Shown here in pieces: positions 10,314 to 19,486 of a stretch of DNA of 64,000 nt. The stretch is taken from the NCBI RefSeq assembly GCF_015240065.1, contig NZ_CP060506.1, forward strand, positions 1,054,001 to 1,118,000, read 5' to 3'. The notes under the pieces are model-generated. The model saw only the letters and a list, made by a program, of their open reading frames with translations. It was not told the DNA's origin and did not search any database. The position numbers and the translations under genes were made by a program. Source of the DNA: Nanchangia anserum (lineage in GTDB: Bacteria; Actinomycetota; Actinomycetes; Actinomycetales; Actinomycetaceae). Each line of letters starts with the position of its first letter. Position 1 is the first letter of the stretch.

Positions 10314-10943
10314 ATGACTGCTGCGAAAGACGCCCTCGTGTGGATCGACTGTGAGATGACGGGCCTCGATCTCGACCGCGATTGCCTGGTCGAGGTCGCC
10401 GTCATCGTCACCGATGCCCAGCTCAACCTCCTCGACGACGGCATCGACCTCATCATCGCTCCCCTGCCCGGGGCGCTGGAGAACATGAACGACTTCGTCA
10501 CCAAAATGCACACGGATTCGGGTCTGCTCGATGCCATTGCCGAGGGAGGCCTCGACCTTGCCGAGGCCGAGCGACGCATCCTCGACTACGTCAAGGGCTT
10601 TATCCCCGAGGCTCGCAAGGGGCTCATTGCCGGGAACTCGATCGGCACCGACAAGATGTTCCTGGAAAAGTACATGCCCGCCCTCATGGAGCACCTCCAT
10701 TACCGCGTCATCGACGTGTCCTCGGTGAAGGAACTGGCGAAGCGGTGGTTCCCCCGCACGTTCTACCACGCCCCCGCCAAGCACGGCGGCCACCGCGCGC
10801 TTGCCGACATCCGCGAGTCCATCCAGGAGCTGCGCTACTACCGCGATGTGCTGTTCCCCCACGACGAGGGTCCCTCGTCGCGCGAGTGCCAGGAGGCCGC
10901 TGCGCGCGCTCTCGCCGCCGGGCTGGGAGCCGAGGCCAAGTAA
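10314..10943 (+). CDS. orn: Oligoribonuclease
   Basis: DEDDh 3'-5' exoribonuclease of 209 residues that degrades 2-5-nt RNAs and linear dinucleotides such as pGpG left from c-di-GMP turnover. Exo I motif 'LVWIDCEMTGLD' supplies Asp12 and Glu14; Exo II is around 'AGNSIGTDKMFLEKYMP'; Exo III 'HGGHRALADIRESIQEL' supplies the catalytic His and Asp. Length matches the family. The gene stands alone between ilvA and tRNA-His; a hairpin follows the stop by a few bases. Confidence 0.97.
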   Translation: MTAAKDALVWIDCEMTGLDLDRDCLVEVAVIVTDAQLNLLDDGIDLIIAPLPGALENMNDFVTKMHTDSGLLDAIAEGGLDLAEAERRILDYVKGFIPEARKGLIAGNSIGTDKMFLEKYMPALMEHLHYRVIDVSSVKELAKRWFPRTFYHAPAKHGGHRALADIRESIQELRYYRDVLFPHDEGPSSRECQEAAARALAAGLGAEAK

Positions 10944-10948
10944 AACAA

Positions 10949-10979
10949 TCCGCCCCTCGCAGGATCTGCGAGGGGCGGA
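10949..10979 (-). terminator. Terminator of tRNA-His (also usable by orn)
   Basis: Perfect 13-bp stem TCCGCCCCTCGCA with loop GGATC. On the minus strand the stem is followed by a T-rich tail (GATTGTTTTAC), so it looks like an intrinsic terminator for tRNA-His, facing the convergent orn. Confidence 0.75.
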
Positions 10980-10985
10980 ACTCCG

Positions 10986-11059
10986 GGTGGCTGACGAGGC
11001 TTGAACTCGCGACCTCCTGGACCACAACCAGGCGCTCTACCGACTGAGCTACAGCCACC
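10986..11059 (-). tRNA. tRNA-His (anticodon GTG)
   Basis: A 74-nt cloverleaf with the extra 5' G(-1) opposite C73 typical of tRNA-His, acceptor GTGGCTG/CAGCCAC, anticodon loop TTGTGGT giving GTG, and T-arm GAGTTCAAGCC. CCA is not encoded. Confidence 0.95.
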
Positions 11060-11160
11060 ATTGCGTAGGCGAGTGCCACTGTATCCCACCTACTCGCCGG
11101 CCCTCAAATCGCCCCGCTATGCGGTGGCTCACACAGGACCGACGCGAATAAGGCCGAGCC

Positions 11161-12073
11161 TCACCACAGGACGCGCGAGGCAATGGCCTCGGCGAAGCGG
11201 TCGAGCGCCCCGGGGGTCTCGGTGAGGAAGAGATTCGCATCCACCGGCGAGATCTCCATGACGTAGCAGCCGCCTTCGCCGTCTTCGACGATGTCGACTC
11301 GGCAATAGAGCAACAGCTGATCGTGATTGACGCGGTTGAAAATATGGTGTGGATGGCCCGGCGCGCCTGCTCTCCCCACTCCCACTCCTGTGCCGTCGGC
11401 TCGTGCGACTCGACGACCTCGTCTTGCAGGCTCTGCCCCGTTTCCTCGCAGGCTGGAGCATCGCCGACTTCTGGACAGCGTGCGAGAGGATCCCGTTGAA
11501 GTACACGAGCGAAATCTCGCCGAATTCGTCCACCTGGTTGAGGTAGCGCTGAACCATGACGGCGCGTTCGTCGTCGAGCAGACTCATGGCACGCAGGATC
11601 GCGCGCATCCGTGACTCCCCCGAGTTCGCCGTGTAGCGCCCCATTTCGCGGCCACCGGAGGACACCGCCGGCTTGACGACGAAATCGCCAAGCGCGGGGA
11701 ACCGGGTGTGCACCTGATGCTTGCTCAACCCCTGCTCGGGTTCCAGCCACGTCGTCGGCACGACCGGCATTCCCAGGTCGGCGAGATCGCGCATATAGTG
11801 CTTGTCCGAGGCCCACTCGATAACATCGGCAGGATTGAGCAGCTTCGGGACGGAGTGCGCCCACTCGACGAACTGCTTGCGCCGGCGCGCGTAGTCACGC
11901 ACCGAGCGCACGATGCACACGTTGGCCTCGTCCCAATCGACATCCGGGTCATCCCACACGGCGATGCGCGGATCCATCCCACGCTCGGCCAGGGCGTCGG
12001 GCAAACCGCGCTCGTCCTCTTCGAGCTCGGGATAATCACGGCTAGTCACCAGAGTGACGCGGGGTTTAGTCAT
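11161..12073 (-). CDS. ATP-grasp carboxylate-amine ligase-like protein (two frame breaks)
   Basis: A RimK/glutathione-synthetase-like ATP-grasp protein of about 304 residues, directly downstream of ddl. Visible parts are an N-terminal domain ('RVTLVTSRDYPELEEDE'), 'KHYMRDLADLGMPVVPTTW', the nucleotide-binding 'FVVKPAVSSGGREMGRY', 'MVQRYLNQVDEFGEISLVYF' and the Mg-binding end 'YCRVDIVEDGEGGCYVMEIS'. The frame breaks twice, near 11450 (after 'AMLQP') and near 11335 (after 'AIHTIF'); adding one base at each gives exactly 305 codons. The ATG at 12073 has its own -10 (TAGGGT, seven bases upstream), so this is a separate gene, not a Ddl domain. Substrate unknown. It resembles amino acid/peptide ligases of the DcsG type; that is similarity only. 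Confidence 0.75.
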
Positions 12074-12080
12074 GTTCACC

Positions 12081-12086
12081 ACCCTA
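12081..12086 (-). promoter_or_regulatory. -10 element of the ATP-grasp gene inside the end of ddl
   Basis: On the minus strand TAGGGT is followed by seven bases and then ATG (12073), the spacing of a leaderless transcript. AGGGTGG also could act as a ribosome site if the gene is co-transcribed with ddl. Confidence 0.45.
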
Positions 12087-12098
12087 CGTGACGAAGAG

Positions 12099-13219
12099 CT
12101 AGCGCAGGCCCCCGGGCGCGTGAGTGCCAGCTCAATCAGCTCGCTGACGAGGTCGGTATAGCTCACACCCTCGGCATCCCACAGGGCCGGGTACATGGAA
12201 TAGGGGGTAAAGCCCGGCATCGTGTTGATCTCGTTGATCGTCACCAGCTCCGCGTCAACGTCGACGAAGAAGTCAACGCGCGCCAATCCCTCGCATCCCA
12301 GAGCCTCGAATGCCTGTCCCGCCAATTCACGCGCCCGCGCCGCCAGCCGCGGCGGCAGCGGCGCCGGTATCGTCAGCGCGACGGCGTCGTGGTCGACGTA
12401 CTTCGTTTCGTAGTCGTAGAACTCGGCCGCGTCACTGACCGCAATGAGTCCGAGGCTGGAACAGCGCGGCGCCGCGTCCGCCCCGCCGCCGAGCACGGCA
12501 CACTCGACCTCAAGGCCGTGCAGTTCGGCCTCGACGACGACGCGGGGGTCGTGAGCGCGCGCGGCCTCGATCGCTGGTACAAGATCGGCAGGATCGCTCA
12601 CCCGGGCGATCCCTAGCGACGAACCGGCCCGACACGGCTTGACGAAGACGGGCGAGCCAAGCCGAGCGATGCGCTCACACACGGCCTCGCGATCGCCCAT
12701 CCAGTCCCTCGTGGTGATGAGTTCCCAGTCACCGGCGGGCAGCCCCGCCTGCGTAAGCAACGCATTGGTCACGTGCTTATCCATTCCCGCAGCCGACGCG
12801 AGCACCCCGCAGCCGACGTACGGGACTCCCGCCAACTCGAGCAATCCCTGAATGGTCCCGTCTTCGCCGAAGGGACCATGCAGCAGCGGAAAGGCGACGT
12901 CGATCCGGCCGAGATCGCTCACCGACCCGTCAGCCGGGTCGTTCACCTTCACTCGCCCACCCGGCGCGATGCTGACGCAGGGCCCGTCCGCCACCACCTC
13001 GTAGGCGTGTTCGCCGCGCAGCCGATAGCGCTGCGGGTCATCTGGCATGAGCACCCACTCCCCCGAGCGGGCGATGCCGACGGGCACGACGTCGTAGCGG
13101 TCGCGGTCGATCGCCGCGAGGACGCCGGCGGCCGTGGCGCACGAAATGCCGTGCTCGCCGCTCTGGCCGCCGAAGAGAACGAGAACTCGAGGGCGCGAAG
13201 ACGTCACATGCTCACTCAT
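12099..13219 (-). CDS. ddl: D-alanine--D-alanine ligase (frame break near its 3' end)
   Basis: ATP-grasp ligase making D-Ala-D-Ala for peptidoglycan. Motifs in order: 'VLVLFGGQSGEHGISCATA', 'YVGCGVLASAAGMDKHVT', 'VFVKPCRAGSSLGIARV', 'EAELHGLEVECAVLGG', 'EGLARVDFFVD', 'TINEINTMPGFTPYSMYP'. As written, the frame runs past the end of ddl into the next gene without a stop. Adding one G to the GGGGG run near 12115 yields an end '...TRPGGLR' and stop at 12099, giving 373 residues, the normal size. I therefore regard the apparent 700-residue fusion as an error. A GTG at 13237 is an alternative start. It follows gpsA in a murA-plsC-gpsA-ddl series. Confidence 0.88.
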
Positions 13220-13252
13220 CCCTGCCAGTGTAGCCACGTCACCGCCCGGGTC

Positions 13253-14269
13253 TTACACGGCGCGCGCATCGACTCCGTCGGTCACGCGCGGAGAACGAAA
13301 GACCCGCAACGCAGCGGTTTCCACATCGACGTGACCATCAAGGACGTCCTGGGTCGCCTGGGCAATCGGCATGTCTACCCCGAGACGACCCGCCAGGGCG
13401 AGAACGTGCGGGCATGACGTCGCACCTTCGACCGTGCCGGCCGAGGCCTCGAGCGCCTCGCTCACGTTCATGCCCTGCCCCAGGCGGTATCCGAACGAGA
13501 AATTGCGCGACAACTCTGATGAGCACGTCGCGACGAGATCTCCGAGGCCGGCCAGCCCAAGGAACGTTTCCGAGCGCGCGCCCAGGGCAACGCCCAGCCG
13601 CGCCATCTCGGTGAGGCCGCGGTTGATGATGAAGGAGCGCGTGTTGACCCCGAGCTTCATCCCCGTGCACGCGCCCACGGCCATCGCCACGATGTTCTTG
13701 ACGACTCCCCCAACCTCGGCGCCGATGATGTCGGAGCCGACATAGGGGCGAAAGTAGGCCGTGTGAATACGCGACGCGACGTAGCCGGCGCGCTCAGCAT
13801 CGCTGCCGGCAACGACCGTTCCCGTCGGCTGGTGGCGAGCGATCTCGGCGGACAGGTTGGGTCCTGACACGGCGAGGACCCGCTGCGGCGAGCAGCCCAG
13901 GGCATCGACGAGCACATCGGTCATGAACGACAGTGTTCCGGCCTCAACGCCCTTGACCAGGGAGAGGACCGAGGCGTCCATGCGCAGATAGGGCGCGAAC
14001 GCCGCGGCGCACTCGCGCACGCTCCCCGAGGGCACAGCCACCGCAACGAGATCGGCGCCACTCACGGCGTCCTCAAGCGACGTCGTCGCCCGAATCCCGT
14101 CGAGGCGAACGTCGCCAACATAGGCCCGGTTCGTCCCGGCGTTGATCTCGTCGACCTGCTCGGCGCGGCGCGCCCACACGGTCACGTCATTTCCGGCGTC
14201 ACGGCAGATGAGAGCGAAGACGCTCCCCCAGGCTCCGCCGCCGAGGACGCATACCCGCCGCGCGCTCAC
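13253..14269 (-). CDS. gpsA: Glycerol-3-phosphate dehydrogenase [NAD(P)+]
   Basis: Cytosolic enzyme reducing dihydroxyacetone phosphate to sn-glycerol 3-phosphate, the backbone of phospholipids. The 338-residue protein begins with a Rossmann motif 'VCVLGGGAWGSVFALIC' and contains 'VAVSGPNLSAEIARHQPT', the catalytic Lys region 'GGVVKNIVAMAVGACTGMKLG' and the substrate-binding 'MARLGVALGARSETFLGLAGLGDLVATC'. Start GTG (14269) lies one base after the plsC stop, so translation is probably coupled. The product feeds the acyltransferase pathway of its neighbour plsC. Length and motifs are ordinary for the family. Confidence 0.96.
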   Translation of the reverse strand: MSARRVCVLGGGAWGSVFALICRDAGNDVTVWARRAEQVDEINAGTNRAYVGDVRLDGIRATTSLEDAVSGADLVAVAVPSGSVRECAAAFAPYLRMDASVLSLVKGVEAGTLSFMTDVLVDALGCSPQRVLAVSGPNLSAEIARHQPTGTVVAGSDAERAGYVASRIHTAYFRPYVGSDIIGAEVGGVVKNIVAMAVGACTGMKLGVNTRSFIINRGLTEMARLGVALGARSETFLGLAGLGDLVATCSSELSRNFSFGYRLGQGMNVSEALEASAGTVEGATSCPHVLALAGRLGVDMPIAQATQDVLDGHVDVETAALRVFRSPRVTDGVDARAV

Positions 14270-14270
14270 G

Positions 14271-15071
14271 TCAGTGCCTCGAGGGGAAGGGCTTGCGACG
14301 TGACGGCGCCGTGCCGTCGATCGAGCGCCGGGTCGCCTCGAGCTTCTTGACGTCAGCCTTCGTCAGGGCGTGGGGCGAATCCAGCGCGATTGGTTCGTGT
14401 GTCATCGTCGCCCCGCGCATGTCCTCGACCATCGAGATGATCTCGCTCATGATGCGGTCGGTGGCCTCGCGCCAGGCGGCTGGGTCGTCGGCGCGATCGT
14501 AGAGGTCGGACAGGTCGATGGGCGCGCCCGCGCGCACCCACACGTCCTTACGCCCGGCGAGGTTCGGCACCCGCTGGTAGCGACCGAGGACGTCCTGCGC
14601 ACCCCACTGGGCGACGGGGACGACAGGCACGCGCGTGCGCAGAGCCAGGCGGGCCGCGCCCGTCTTACCGCGCATCGGCCACGACTCCGAATCGCGCGTC
14701 ACCGTGCCCTCGGGGTAAATCCCCAAGCACTCGCCGTTTCGCAGAGCCTCCTCGGCGGCGTCAAGGGCACCACCGCCCTTACCTTTCGACCGATCAACGG
14801 GAACCTGACCGGCCTGAGTCATGAGCCAGCCCAGACCCGGCACGCCAAAGAGTTCTTTCTTCGCCATCATCCGCACGGGGATGCCGTTGTCGACGAGGAA
14901 ATGCATGAACGTGATCGCGTCGAACTCCGAGATGTGATTCGCCGCCGCGATGAATCCGCCCTCGTGCGGGAGATTATCCGCGCCCTCCCAATGGCGCCGG
15001 GTGATGGCCAGCGCGGGAATGCGGGCGATATCTTTCGCCACTCGATACGGCCAGGAGAACGTACGCGCCAC
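14271..15071 (-). CDS. plsC: Lysophospholipid acyltransferase (PlsC family)
   Basis: 1-acyl-glycerol-3-phosphate acyltransferase-type enzyme, 266 residues, membrane-associated. The acyltransferase motifs are 'AANHISEFDAITF' (HX4D catalytic pair; the second motif position is Glu-Phe rather than the usual Trp/Leu) and 'LGIYPEGTVTRD' (the EGT phosphate-binding motif). The C-terminal tail is charged. Start is GTG 15071 with AAAGGA upstream; the frame is open much further but into the murA end. It sits between murA and gpsA, so phospholipid and cell-wall precursor enzymes share an operon, as commonly seen in actinobacteria. Confidence 0.9.
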   Translation of the reverse strand: MARTFSWPYRVAKDIARIPALAITRRHWEGADNLPHEGGFIAAANHISEFDAITFMHFLVDNGIPVRMMAKKELFGVPGLGWLMTQAGQVPVDRSKGKGGGALDAAEEALRNGECLGIYPEGTVTRDSESWPMRGKTGAARLALRTRVPVVPVAQWGAQDVLGRYQRVPNLAGRKDVWVRAGAPIDLSDLYDRADDPAAWREATDRIMSEIISMVEDMRGATMTHEPIALDSPHALTKADVKKLEATRRSIDGTAPSRRKPFPSRH

Positions 15072-15087
15072 AGTGAGTCCTTTCTCG

Positions 15088-16452
15088 TTACGCGCCAGCA
15101 GGATTATCGATGATGCGAATCTGGGCTCCCAGACCGCGTAGCTTGCCAATAAAATTTTCGTAGCCACGCAAGATGATGTGTACCCCGCACACGGTCGATG
15201 TTCCCGATGCCGACAACGCGGCGATGAGGTGAGAGAACCCGCCGCGCAAGTCGGGAATCGTAATTTCGGCACCCGAAAGCGGAGTCGGGCCGAGAATTAC
15301 GGCCGAGTGCTTGTGGTTGTCCTGCCAAAAGCGGCACTCCAGGCCACCGAGACATTCGGCATAGACCTGAATTTGCGCGCCCATCTTGTTCAGAGCCGTG
15401 GTGAAACCAAAGCGCTTTTCGTACACCGTCTCGTGCACGATCGAGATTCCCGTGGCCTGGGTGAGGGCGACGACGAGCGGCTGCTGCCAATCCGTCATAA
15501 ATCCCGGATGAACGTTCGTTTCCAGGGCCAGCGAATGGAGGTCGCCGCCGGGATGGTAGAAGCGAATGCCGTCGTGATGGACCTCGAACTCGCCCCCAAC
15601 TTTGCGAAAGACGTTGAGGAACGTCGTCATATCCGGCTGAATCGCGCCCTTGACGTAGATGTCGCCGCCCGTCGCCAGCGCCGCCGAGGCCCAACTGGCC
15701 GCCTCGATTCGGTCGGGAAGGGAGCGGTGAACGTAGCCGCGCAGCTGCTCCACGCCCTCGATGCGGATCGTGCGATCGGTGTCGACGGAGATGATGGCAC
15801 CCATCTTCTGCAAGACGTTGATGAGGTCCATGATCTCGGGTTCGATCGCGGCACCACGCAGCTCGGTCTTGCCCTCGGCGCGCACGGCCGAGAGCAGCAT
15901 CTGCTCGGTGGCCCCGACCGAGGGGTATTCCAACGTGAACCGGGTCCCCTTGAGTCCGCGCGGGGCACTGATGCGGATGCCGTCGGTGACCTTCTCAACC
16001 TCGGCACCGAAGGACCGCAGCATCGACAGGTGATAGTCGATGGGGCGTCCGCCGATTTCGCAGCCGCCAAGATCGGGGATCATCGCCGTTCCCAGTCGGT
16101 GCAGCAGGGGGCCACAGAACAGGATGGGAATGCGTGACTGGCCCGCCTGCTTTCCCATCGCTTCGACGGTCGGCGAAGACACGTGCGCCGGATCGATGCG
16201 CAAAATCCCCTGCTCGACGTCGTAGTCCACACTGGCCCCGTGCAGGCGCAGCATGTCCGAGACGATGTCGACGTCGGCAATCTGCGGCACGTTGCGCAGT
16301 TCCGAGGGGGTGTCGGCAAGCAGGGCCGCGACCATGGCTTTGGGCACGAAGTTCTTCGCTCCGCGAACCTCGACCTCACCGGTCAGCGGGCGACCACCGT
16401 CCACCTGCAAAATCGCACCCTTGCGGACCGTCTCCTGCACGGCGTCTCGCAT
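15088..16452 (-). CDS. murA: UDP-N-acetylglucosamine 1-carboxyvinyltransferase
   Basis: Transfers enolpyruvate from PEP to UDP-GlcNAc, the first committed step of peptidoglycan synthesis in the cytoplasm. Features include 'VRGAKNFVPKAMVAALL' (Lys/Asn contact with UDP-GlcNAc), the catalytic loop 'PDLGGCEIGGRPIDYH' with the active-site Cys (fosfomycin target) and the C-terminal 'ALSASGTSTVCGVHIILRG'. The ATG at 16452 is chosen over GTG 16458 because AAGGGG abuts the GTG but is well placed for the ATG; the product is then 454 residues. It is probably the first gene of the leftward murA-plsC-gpsA-ddl unit. Retention of Cys rather than Asp predicts fosfomycin sensitivity at the target. Confidence 0.95.
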   Translation of the reverse strand: MRDAVQETVRKGAILQVDGGRPLTGEVEVRGAKNFVPKAMVAALLADTPSELRNVPQIADVDIVSDMLRLHGASVDYDVEQGILRIDPAHVSSPTVEAMGKQAGQSRIPILFCGPLLHRLGTAMIPDLGGCEIGGRPIDYHLSMLRSFGAEVEKVTDGIRISAPRGLKGTRFTLEYPSVGATEQMLLSAVRAEGKTELRGAAIEPEIMDLINVLQKMGAIISVDTDRTIRIEGVEQLRGYVHRSLPDRIEAASWASAALATGGDIYVKGAIQPDMTTFLNVFRKVGGEFEVHHDGIRFYHPGGDLHSLALETNVHPGFMTDWQQPLVVALTQATGISIVHETVYEKRFGFTTALNKMGAQIQVYAECLGGLECRFWQDNHKHSAVILGPTPLSGAEITIPDLRGGFSHLIAALSASGTSTVCGVHIILRGYENFIGKLRGLGAQIRIIDNPAGA

Positions 16453-16553
16453 GCTCACCCCTTGGTTGTCGACCTAATCGGCTCCTACTCTACCCGTGTC
16501 GGCATAGCGGCGAGCGGGCAGGCATGAGGCGTTGGCCTCACCCCGCATTCGGC

Positions 16554-17222
16554 TCAGTCGGCCCGGCGACGCGTCGGCATCGGCAGGTCGACACTGCGCG
16601 CCGAGACGACGGGCTGCTTGGGCAAGTGCTTGGCCGGCAGTGTCGTCGGCTTAAAGCTCGGGCGCGAGGCTTCGAAAGCCGCGATATCGTCACTCTTGCG
16701 CAGGGTCAGCGCGATGTCGTCGAGGCCCTCGAGCAGGCGCCAGCGAGTGTAATCGTCGAGGTCGAAGGCGCAGGTAAAGCCCTCACACGTGACGAGGCGC
16801 TCGACGAGGTCGACGCGCACCTGCGCGCCAGGCGTCGTCTCGAGGAGCTTCCACAGCACGTGGCAGTCCTCGTCGCTGATTTCCCCGGCCACCAGGCCCG
16901 CCTTCGAGGAGTTACCGCGGAAGATGTCGGCGAACTTCGGCGACAGCACGACGCGGAAGCCATAGTCCATGAGCGCCCACACGGCGTGTTCGCGCGAGGA
17001 TCCCGTCCCGAAGTCGGGTCCTGCAATCAGCACCGAAGCCTCGCGATAGGCCGGTTGGTTGAGAACGAAGTCGCCTTCCTTCCGCCACGCGGCAAAAAGT
17101 CCGTCCTCGAATCCCGTGCGCGTGACGCGCTTGAGGTAGACGGCGGGAATGATCTGGTCGGTGTCGACATTCGAGCGTCGCAGGGGCGCACCGGTGCCGG
17201 TGTGAACGGTGAACTTCTCCAT
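16554..17222 (-). CDS. leuD: 3-isopropylmalate dehydratase small subunit
   Basis: Swivel-domain subunit (222 residues) of isopropylmalate isomerase, which interconverts 2- and 3-isopropylmalate in leucine synthesis. Typical LeuD motifs: '[20 protein letters not shown]', '[21 protein letters not shown]' (substrate-binding GSSREH) and '[18 protein letters not shown]'. Starts 12 bases after the leuC stop with AGGAG, so it is co-transcribed with leuC. The last ~20 residues are a variable basic tail. Confidence 0.96.
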   Translation of the reverse strand: MEKFTVHTGTGAPLRRSNVDTDQIIPAVYLKRVTRTGFEDGLFAAWRKEGDFVLNQPAYREASVLIAGPDFGTGSSREHAVWALMDYGFRVVLSPKFADIFRGNSSKAGLVAGEISDEDCHVLWKLLETTPGAQVRVDLVERLVTCEGFTCAFDLDDYTRWRLLEGLDDIALTLRKSDDIAAFEASRPSFKPTTLPAKHLPKQPVVSARSVDLPMPTRRRAD

Positions 17223-17234
17223 GCTGGTGCTCCT

Positions 17235-18647
17235 TTAGGCAATCGGCTCGAGATCGGCGGGCGTCGAGAGGGTGCCGCGAATCGCGGTGGCGGCGGCGAC
17301 GGGCGGCGAGACGAGATGGGTTCGCGACCCCTTGCCCTGACGGCCCTCGAAATTGCGGTTTGACGTCGAGGCCGAGCGTTGTCCCGGCTCCAGCTTGTCC
17401 GGGTTCATACCCAGGCACATCGAACAGCCGGCGTTGCGCCACTCCGCGCCGAAGTCGCGGAAGACCTTGTCCAGCCCCTCGGCCTCTGCCTCAAGACGCA
17501 CCCGGGCCGAGCCGGGGACAACGAGCACGCGCACGCCGTCGGCTTTGCGGCGGCCGCGAATGATTTCGGCCACCGCGCGCAGGTCCTCGATGCGCCCGTT
17601 CGTGCACGAGCCGATGAAGACGGCGTCGACGGCGATGTCGCGCATCTTCGTGCCCGGTTCCAGCCCCATATAGTCGAGGGCCCGCTCGGCGGCCGCACGC
17701 TCGGTGTCGGAAGCCATGTCCTGCGGGTCGGGCACTTCACCCGAGAGCGCGACCCCCTGACCGGGGTTGGTCCCCCACGTGACGAAAGGTTCGATCTCGG
17801 CGGCGTCGATGACGACCTCGCGATCGAACGTCGCGTCGTCGTCGGTGTAGAGGGTGCGCCAGTACTCGACGGCACGATCCCAGTCCTCGCCCTGGGGCGC
17901 GTGCGGGCGATCCTTGACGTAGGCGAACGTCGTCTCATCGGGCGCGACCATGCCGGCACGGGCGCCGGCCTCGATCGACATGTTGCAGATCGTCATGCGC
18001 CCTTCCATCGACAGCTCGCGGATGGCCTTGCCGCGGTATTCGATGACGTAGCCGGCGCCGCCTCCCGTGCCGATCTTGGCGATGATGGCCAAAATGATGT
18101 CCTTCGCCCCCGCACCCGGCGGGAGATCACCCTCGATGGTGACGGCCATCGTCTTGAACGGGGCCATCGGAAGGGTTTGGGTTGCCAAGACGTGCTCGAC
18201 CTGAGACGTGCCGATGCCGAACGCGAGGGCACCAAATGCGCCGTGCGTCGCCGTGTGCGAGTCGCCGCACACGATCGTCATACCGGGCTGGGTCAGGCCG
18301 AGCTGCGGGCCGACGACGTGGACGATGCCCTGGTCGGCGTCGCCGAGGGAGTGCAGGCGAATCCCAAATTCCTTCGCGTTGGCGCGCAGCGTGTTGATCT
18401 GCTCGGCCGAGACGGCATCCGCGATCGGCTGGTCGATGTCGCACGTGGGCGTGTTGTGGTCCTCGGTGGCGATGGTGAGGTCGGGACGGGCGACAGCGCG
18501 CCCGGCGAGGCGCAGACCGTCGAACGCCTGCGGGGAGGTCACCTCGTGGCACAGATGCAGGTCGATATACAGCAGGTCGGGTTCTCCGTCGCGCCCCTTT
18601 GTGACGACGTGATCCGCCCACACCTTCTCAGCGAGCGTTGCGGCCAT
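17235..18647 (-). CDS. leuC: 3-isopropylmalate dehydratase large subunit
   Basis: Aconitase-family [4Fe-4S] subunit of isopropylmalate isomerase, 470 residues. The cluster ligands are in '[12 protein letters not shown]' (one Cys) and '[13 protein letters not shown]' (two Cys). The substrate region has '[23 protein letters not shown]'. The start ATG is preceded by GGAGGAG. The gene is the first of a leuCD operon, divergent from an IclR-family regulator across 80 bp that contain an inverted-repeat operator (18696-18719) and a -10 TAGGCT for leuC. In Corynebacterium and Streptomyces, leuCD are controlled by such an adjacent IclR protein (LtbR/NdgR); the same is inferred here. Confidence 0.97.
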   Translation of the reverse strand: MAATLAEKVWADHVVTKGRDGEPDLLYIDLHLCHEVTSPQAFDGLRLAGRAVARPDLTIATEDHNTPTCDIDQPIADAVSAEQINTLRANAKEFGIRLHSLGDADQGIVHVVGPQLGLTQPGMTIVCGDSHTATHGAFGALAFGIGTSQVEHVLATQTLPMAPFKTMAVTIEGDLPPGAGAKDIILAIIAKIGTGGGAGYVIEYRGKAIRELSMEGRMTICNMSIEAGARAGMVAPDETTFAYVKDRPHAPQGEDWDRAVEYWRTLYTDDDATFDREVVIDAAEIEPFVTWGTNPGQGVALSGEVPDPQDMASDTERAAAERALDYMGLEPGTKMRDIAVDAVFIGSCTNGRIEDLRAVAEIIRGRRKADGVRVLVVPGSARVRLEAEAEGLDKVFRDFGAEWRNAGCSMCLGMNPDKLEPGQRSASTSNRNFEGRQGKGSRTHLVSPPVAAATAIRGTLSTPADLEPIA

Positions 18648-18683
18648 GCGATGACTCCTCCCGAAACGTCTTGAGCTCGGGAC

Positions 18684-18689
18684 AGCCTA
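18684..18689 (-). promoter_or_regulatory. -10 element of leuCD
   Basis: TAGGCT on the minus strand, about 36 bases before the leuC start. The -35 position would fall within the inverted repeat at 18696-18719, so a protein bound there would contact RNA polymerase directly. Confidence 0.5.
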
Positions 18690-18695
18690 ACTTGC

Positions 18696-18719
18696 ATTCT
18701 CACTAGGCGAGATGAGAAT
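18696..18719. promoter_or_regulatory. Inverted-repeat operator between leuC and the IclR gene
   Basis: ATTCTCA-N10-TGAGAAT is a perfect 7-bp dyad in the 80-bp divergent region. It overlaps the expected -35 zone of leuCD and ends nine bases before the regulator's start codon. It is the natural binding-site candidate for the adjacent IclR protein. Confidence 0.65.
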
Positions 18720-18727
18720 ATCAGCCT

Positions 18728-19477
18728 ATGGACAACCCGAACGAGAGCTCGGGTGTGGGCGTTCTCGACAAGGCCGCAGCGGTCTTGTCCGCGCTCGAGT
18801 CCGGACCGGCAACGCTGGCCCAGCTCGTGCACGCCACCGGGCTCGCCCGCCCGACAGCCCACCGCCTTGCCGTCGCCCTCGAGCACCTGCGCTTCGTCAG
18901 TCGCGACATGCAGGGACACTTCGTTCTGGGCCCGCGCCTGGCCGAACTGGCCTCGGCCGTTGGCGAGGACAAGCTGCTCTCCGCCGCGCTGCCCGTCCTC
19001 AAAGCTCTGCGCGATCACACGAAAGAATCGGCACAGCTGTACCGGCGCCAGGGCGAGCACCGCGTGTGCGTGGCCTCGGCCGAACCTCCCATGGGCCTGC
19101 GCGATTCCATTCCCGTCGGGGCAACGTTGTCGATGAAGGCCGGATCGGCCGCGCAGGTGCTGCTCGCGTGGGAGGAACCCGACCGGATGCACCTGGGCTT
19201 GCAGGGGGCCTCATTTAACGCAACCCAACTCGCTCAGGTTCGCCGCCGCGGCTGGGCCCAATCCGTATCCGAACGCGAGCAGGGCGTCGCCTCGGTCTCG
19301 GCTCCCGTACGTTCAGGAGCGGGTGCGGTTGTCGCCGCGGTCTCCATCTCGGGGCCGATCGAGCGCATGGGTCGCCAACCGGGCCGGATGTTCGGTCCGT
19401 CCCTGGTGGCAGCCGGTAACCGGCTGACCGAGTTCATGCGCCGGGTCGATCAGGCCGATCACGCCCCCGCGAGCTAA
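18728..19477 (+). CDS. IclR-family transcriptional regulator, probable leuCD regulator
   Basis: A 249-residue regulator with the two IclR domains: an N-terminal winged helix ('VLDKAAAVLSALESGPATLAQLVHATGLARPTAHRLAVAL', about residues 14-55) and a C-terminal effector domain (about 80-240, 'GATLSMKAGSAAQVLLAW'). Its position head-to-head with leuCD is the arrangement of NdgR (Streptomyces) and LtbR (Corynebacterium), which regulate leucine synthesis. The dyad at 18696-18719 is the likely operator for both directions, implying autoregulation. The effector is unknown. It is convergent with the glycosyltransferase gene, nine bases away. Confidence 0.88.
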   Translation: MDNPNESSGVGVLDKAAAVLSALESGPATLAQLVHATGLARPTAHRLAVALEHLRFVSRDMQGHFVLGPRLAELASAVGEDKLLSAALPVLKALRDHTKESAQLYRRQGEHRVCVASAEPPMGLRDSIPVGATLSMKAGSAAQVLLAWEEPDRMHLGLQGASFNATQLAQVRRRGWAQSVSEREQGVASVSAPVRSGAGAVVAAVSISGPIERMGRQPGRMFGPSLVAAGNRLTEFMRRVDQADHAPAS

Positions 19478-19486
19478 CGCCCTCCC

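Noticed and set aside
11129-13237. Apparent 702-residue Ddl::ATP-grasp fusion
   Set aside because: One missing G in the GGGGG run near 12115 explains the lost ddl stop. The second gene has its own -10 and ATG, and its end is out of frame.
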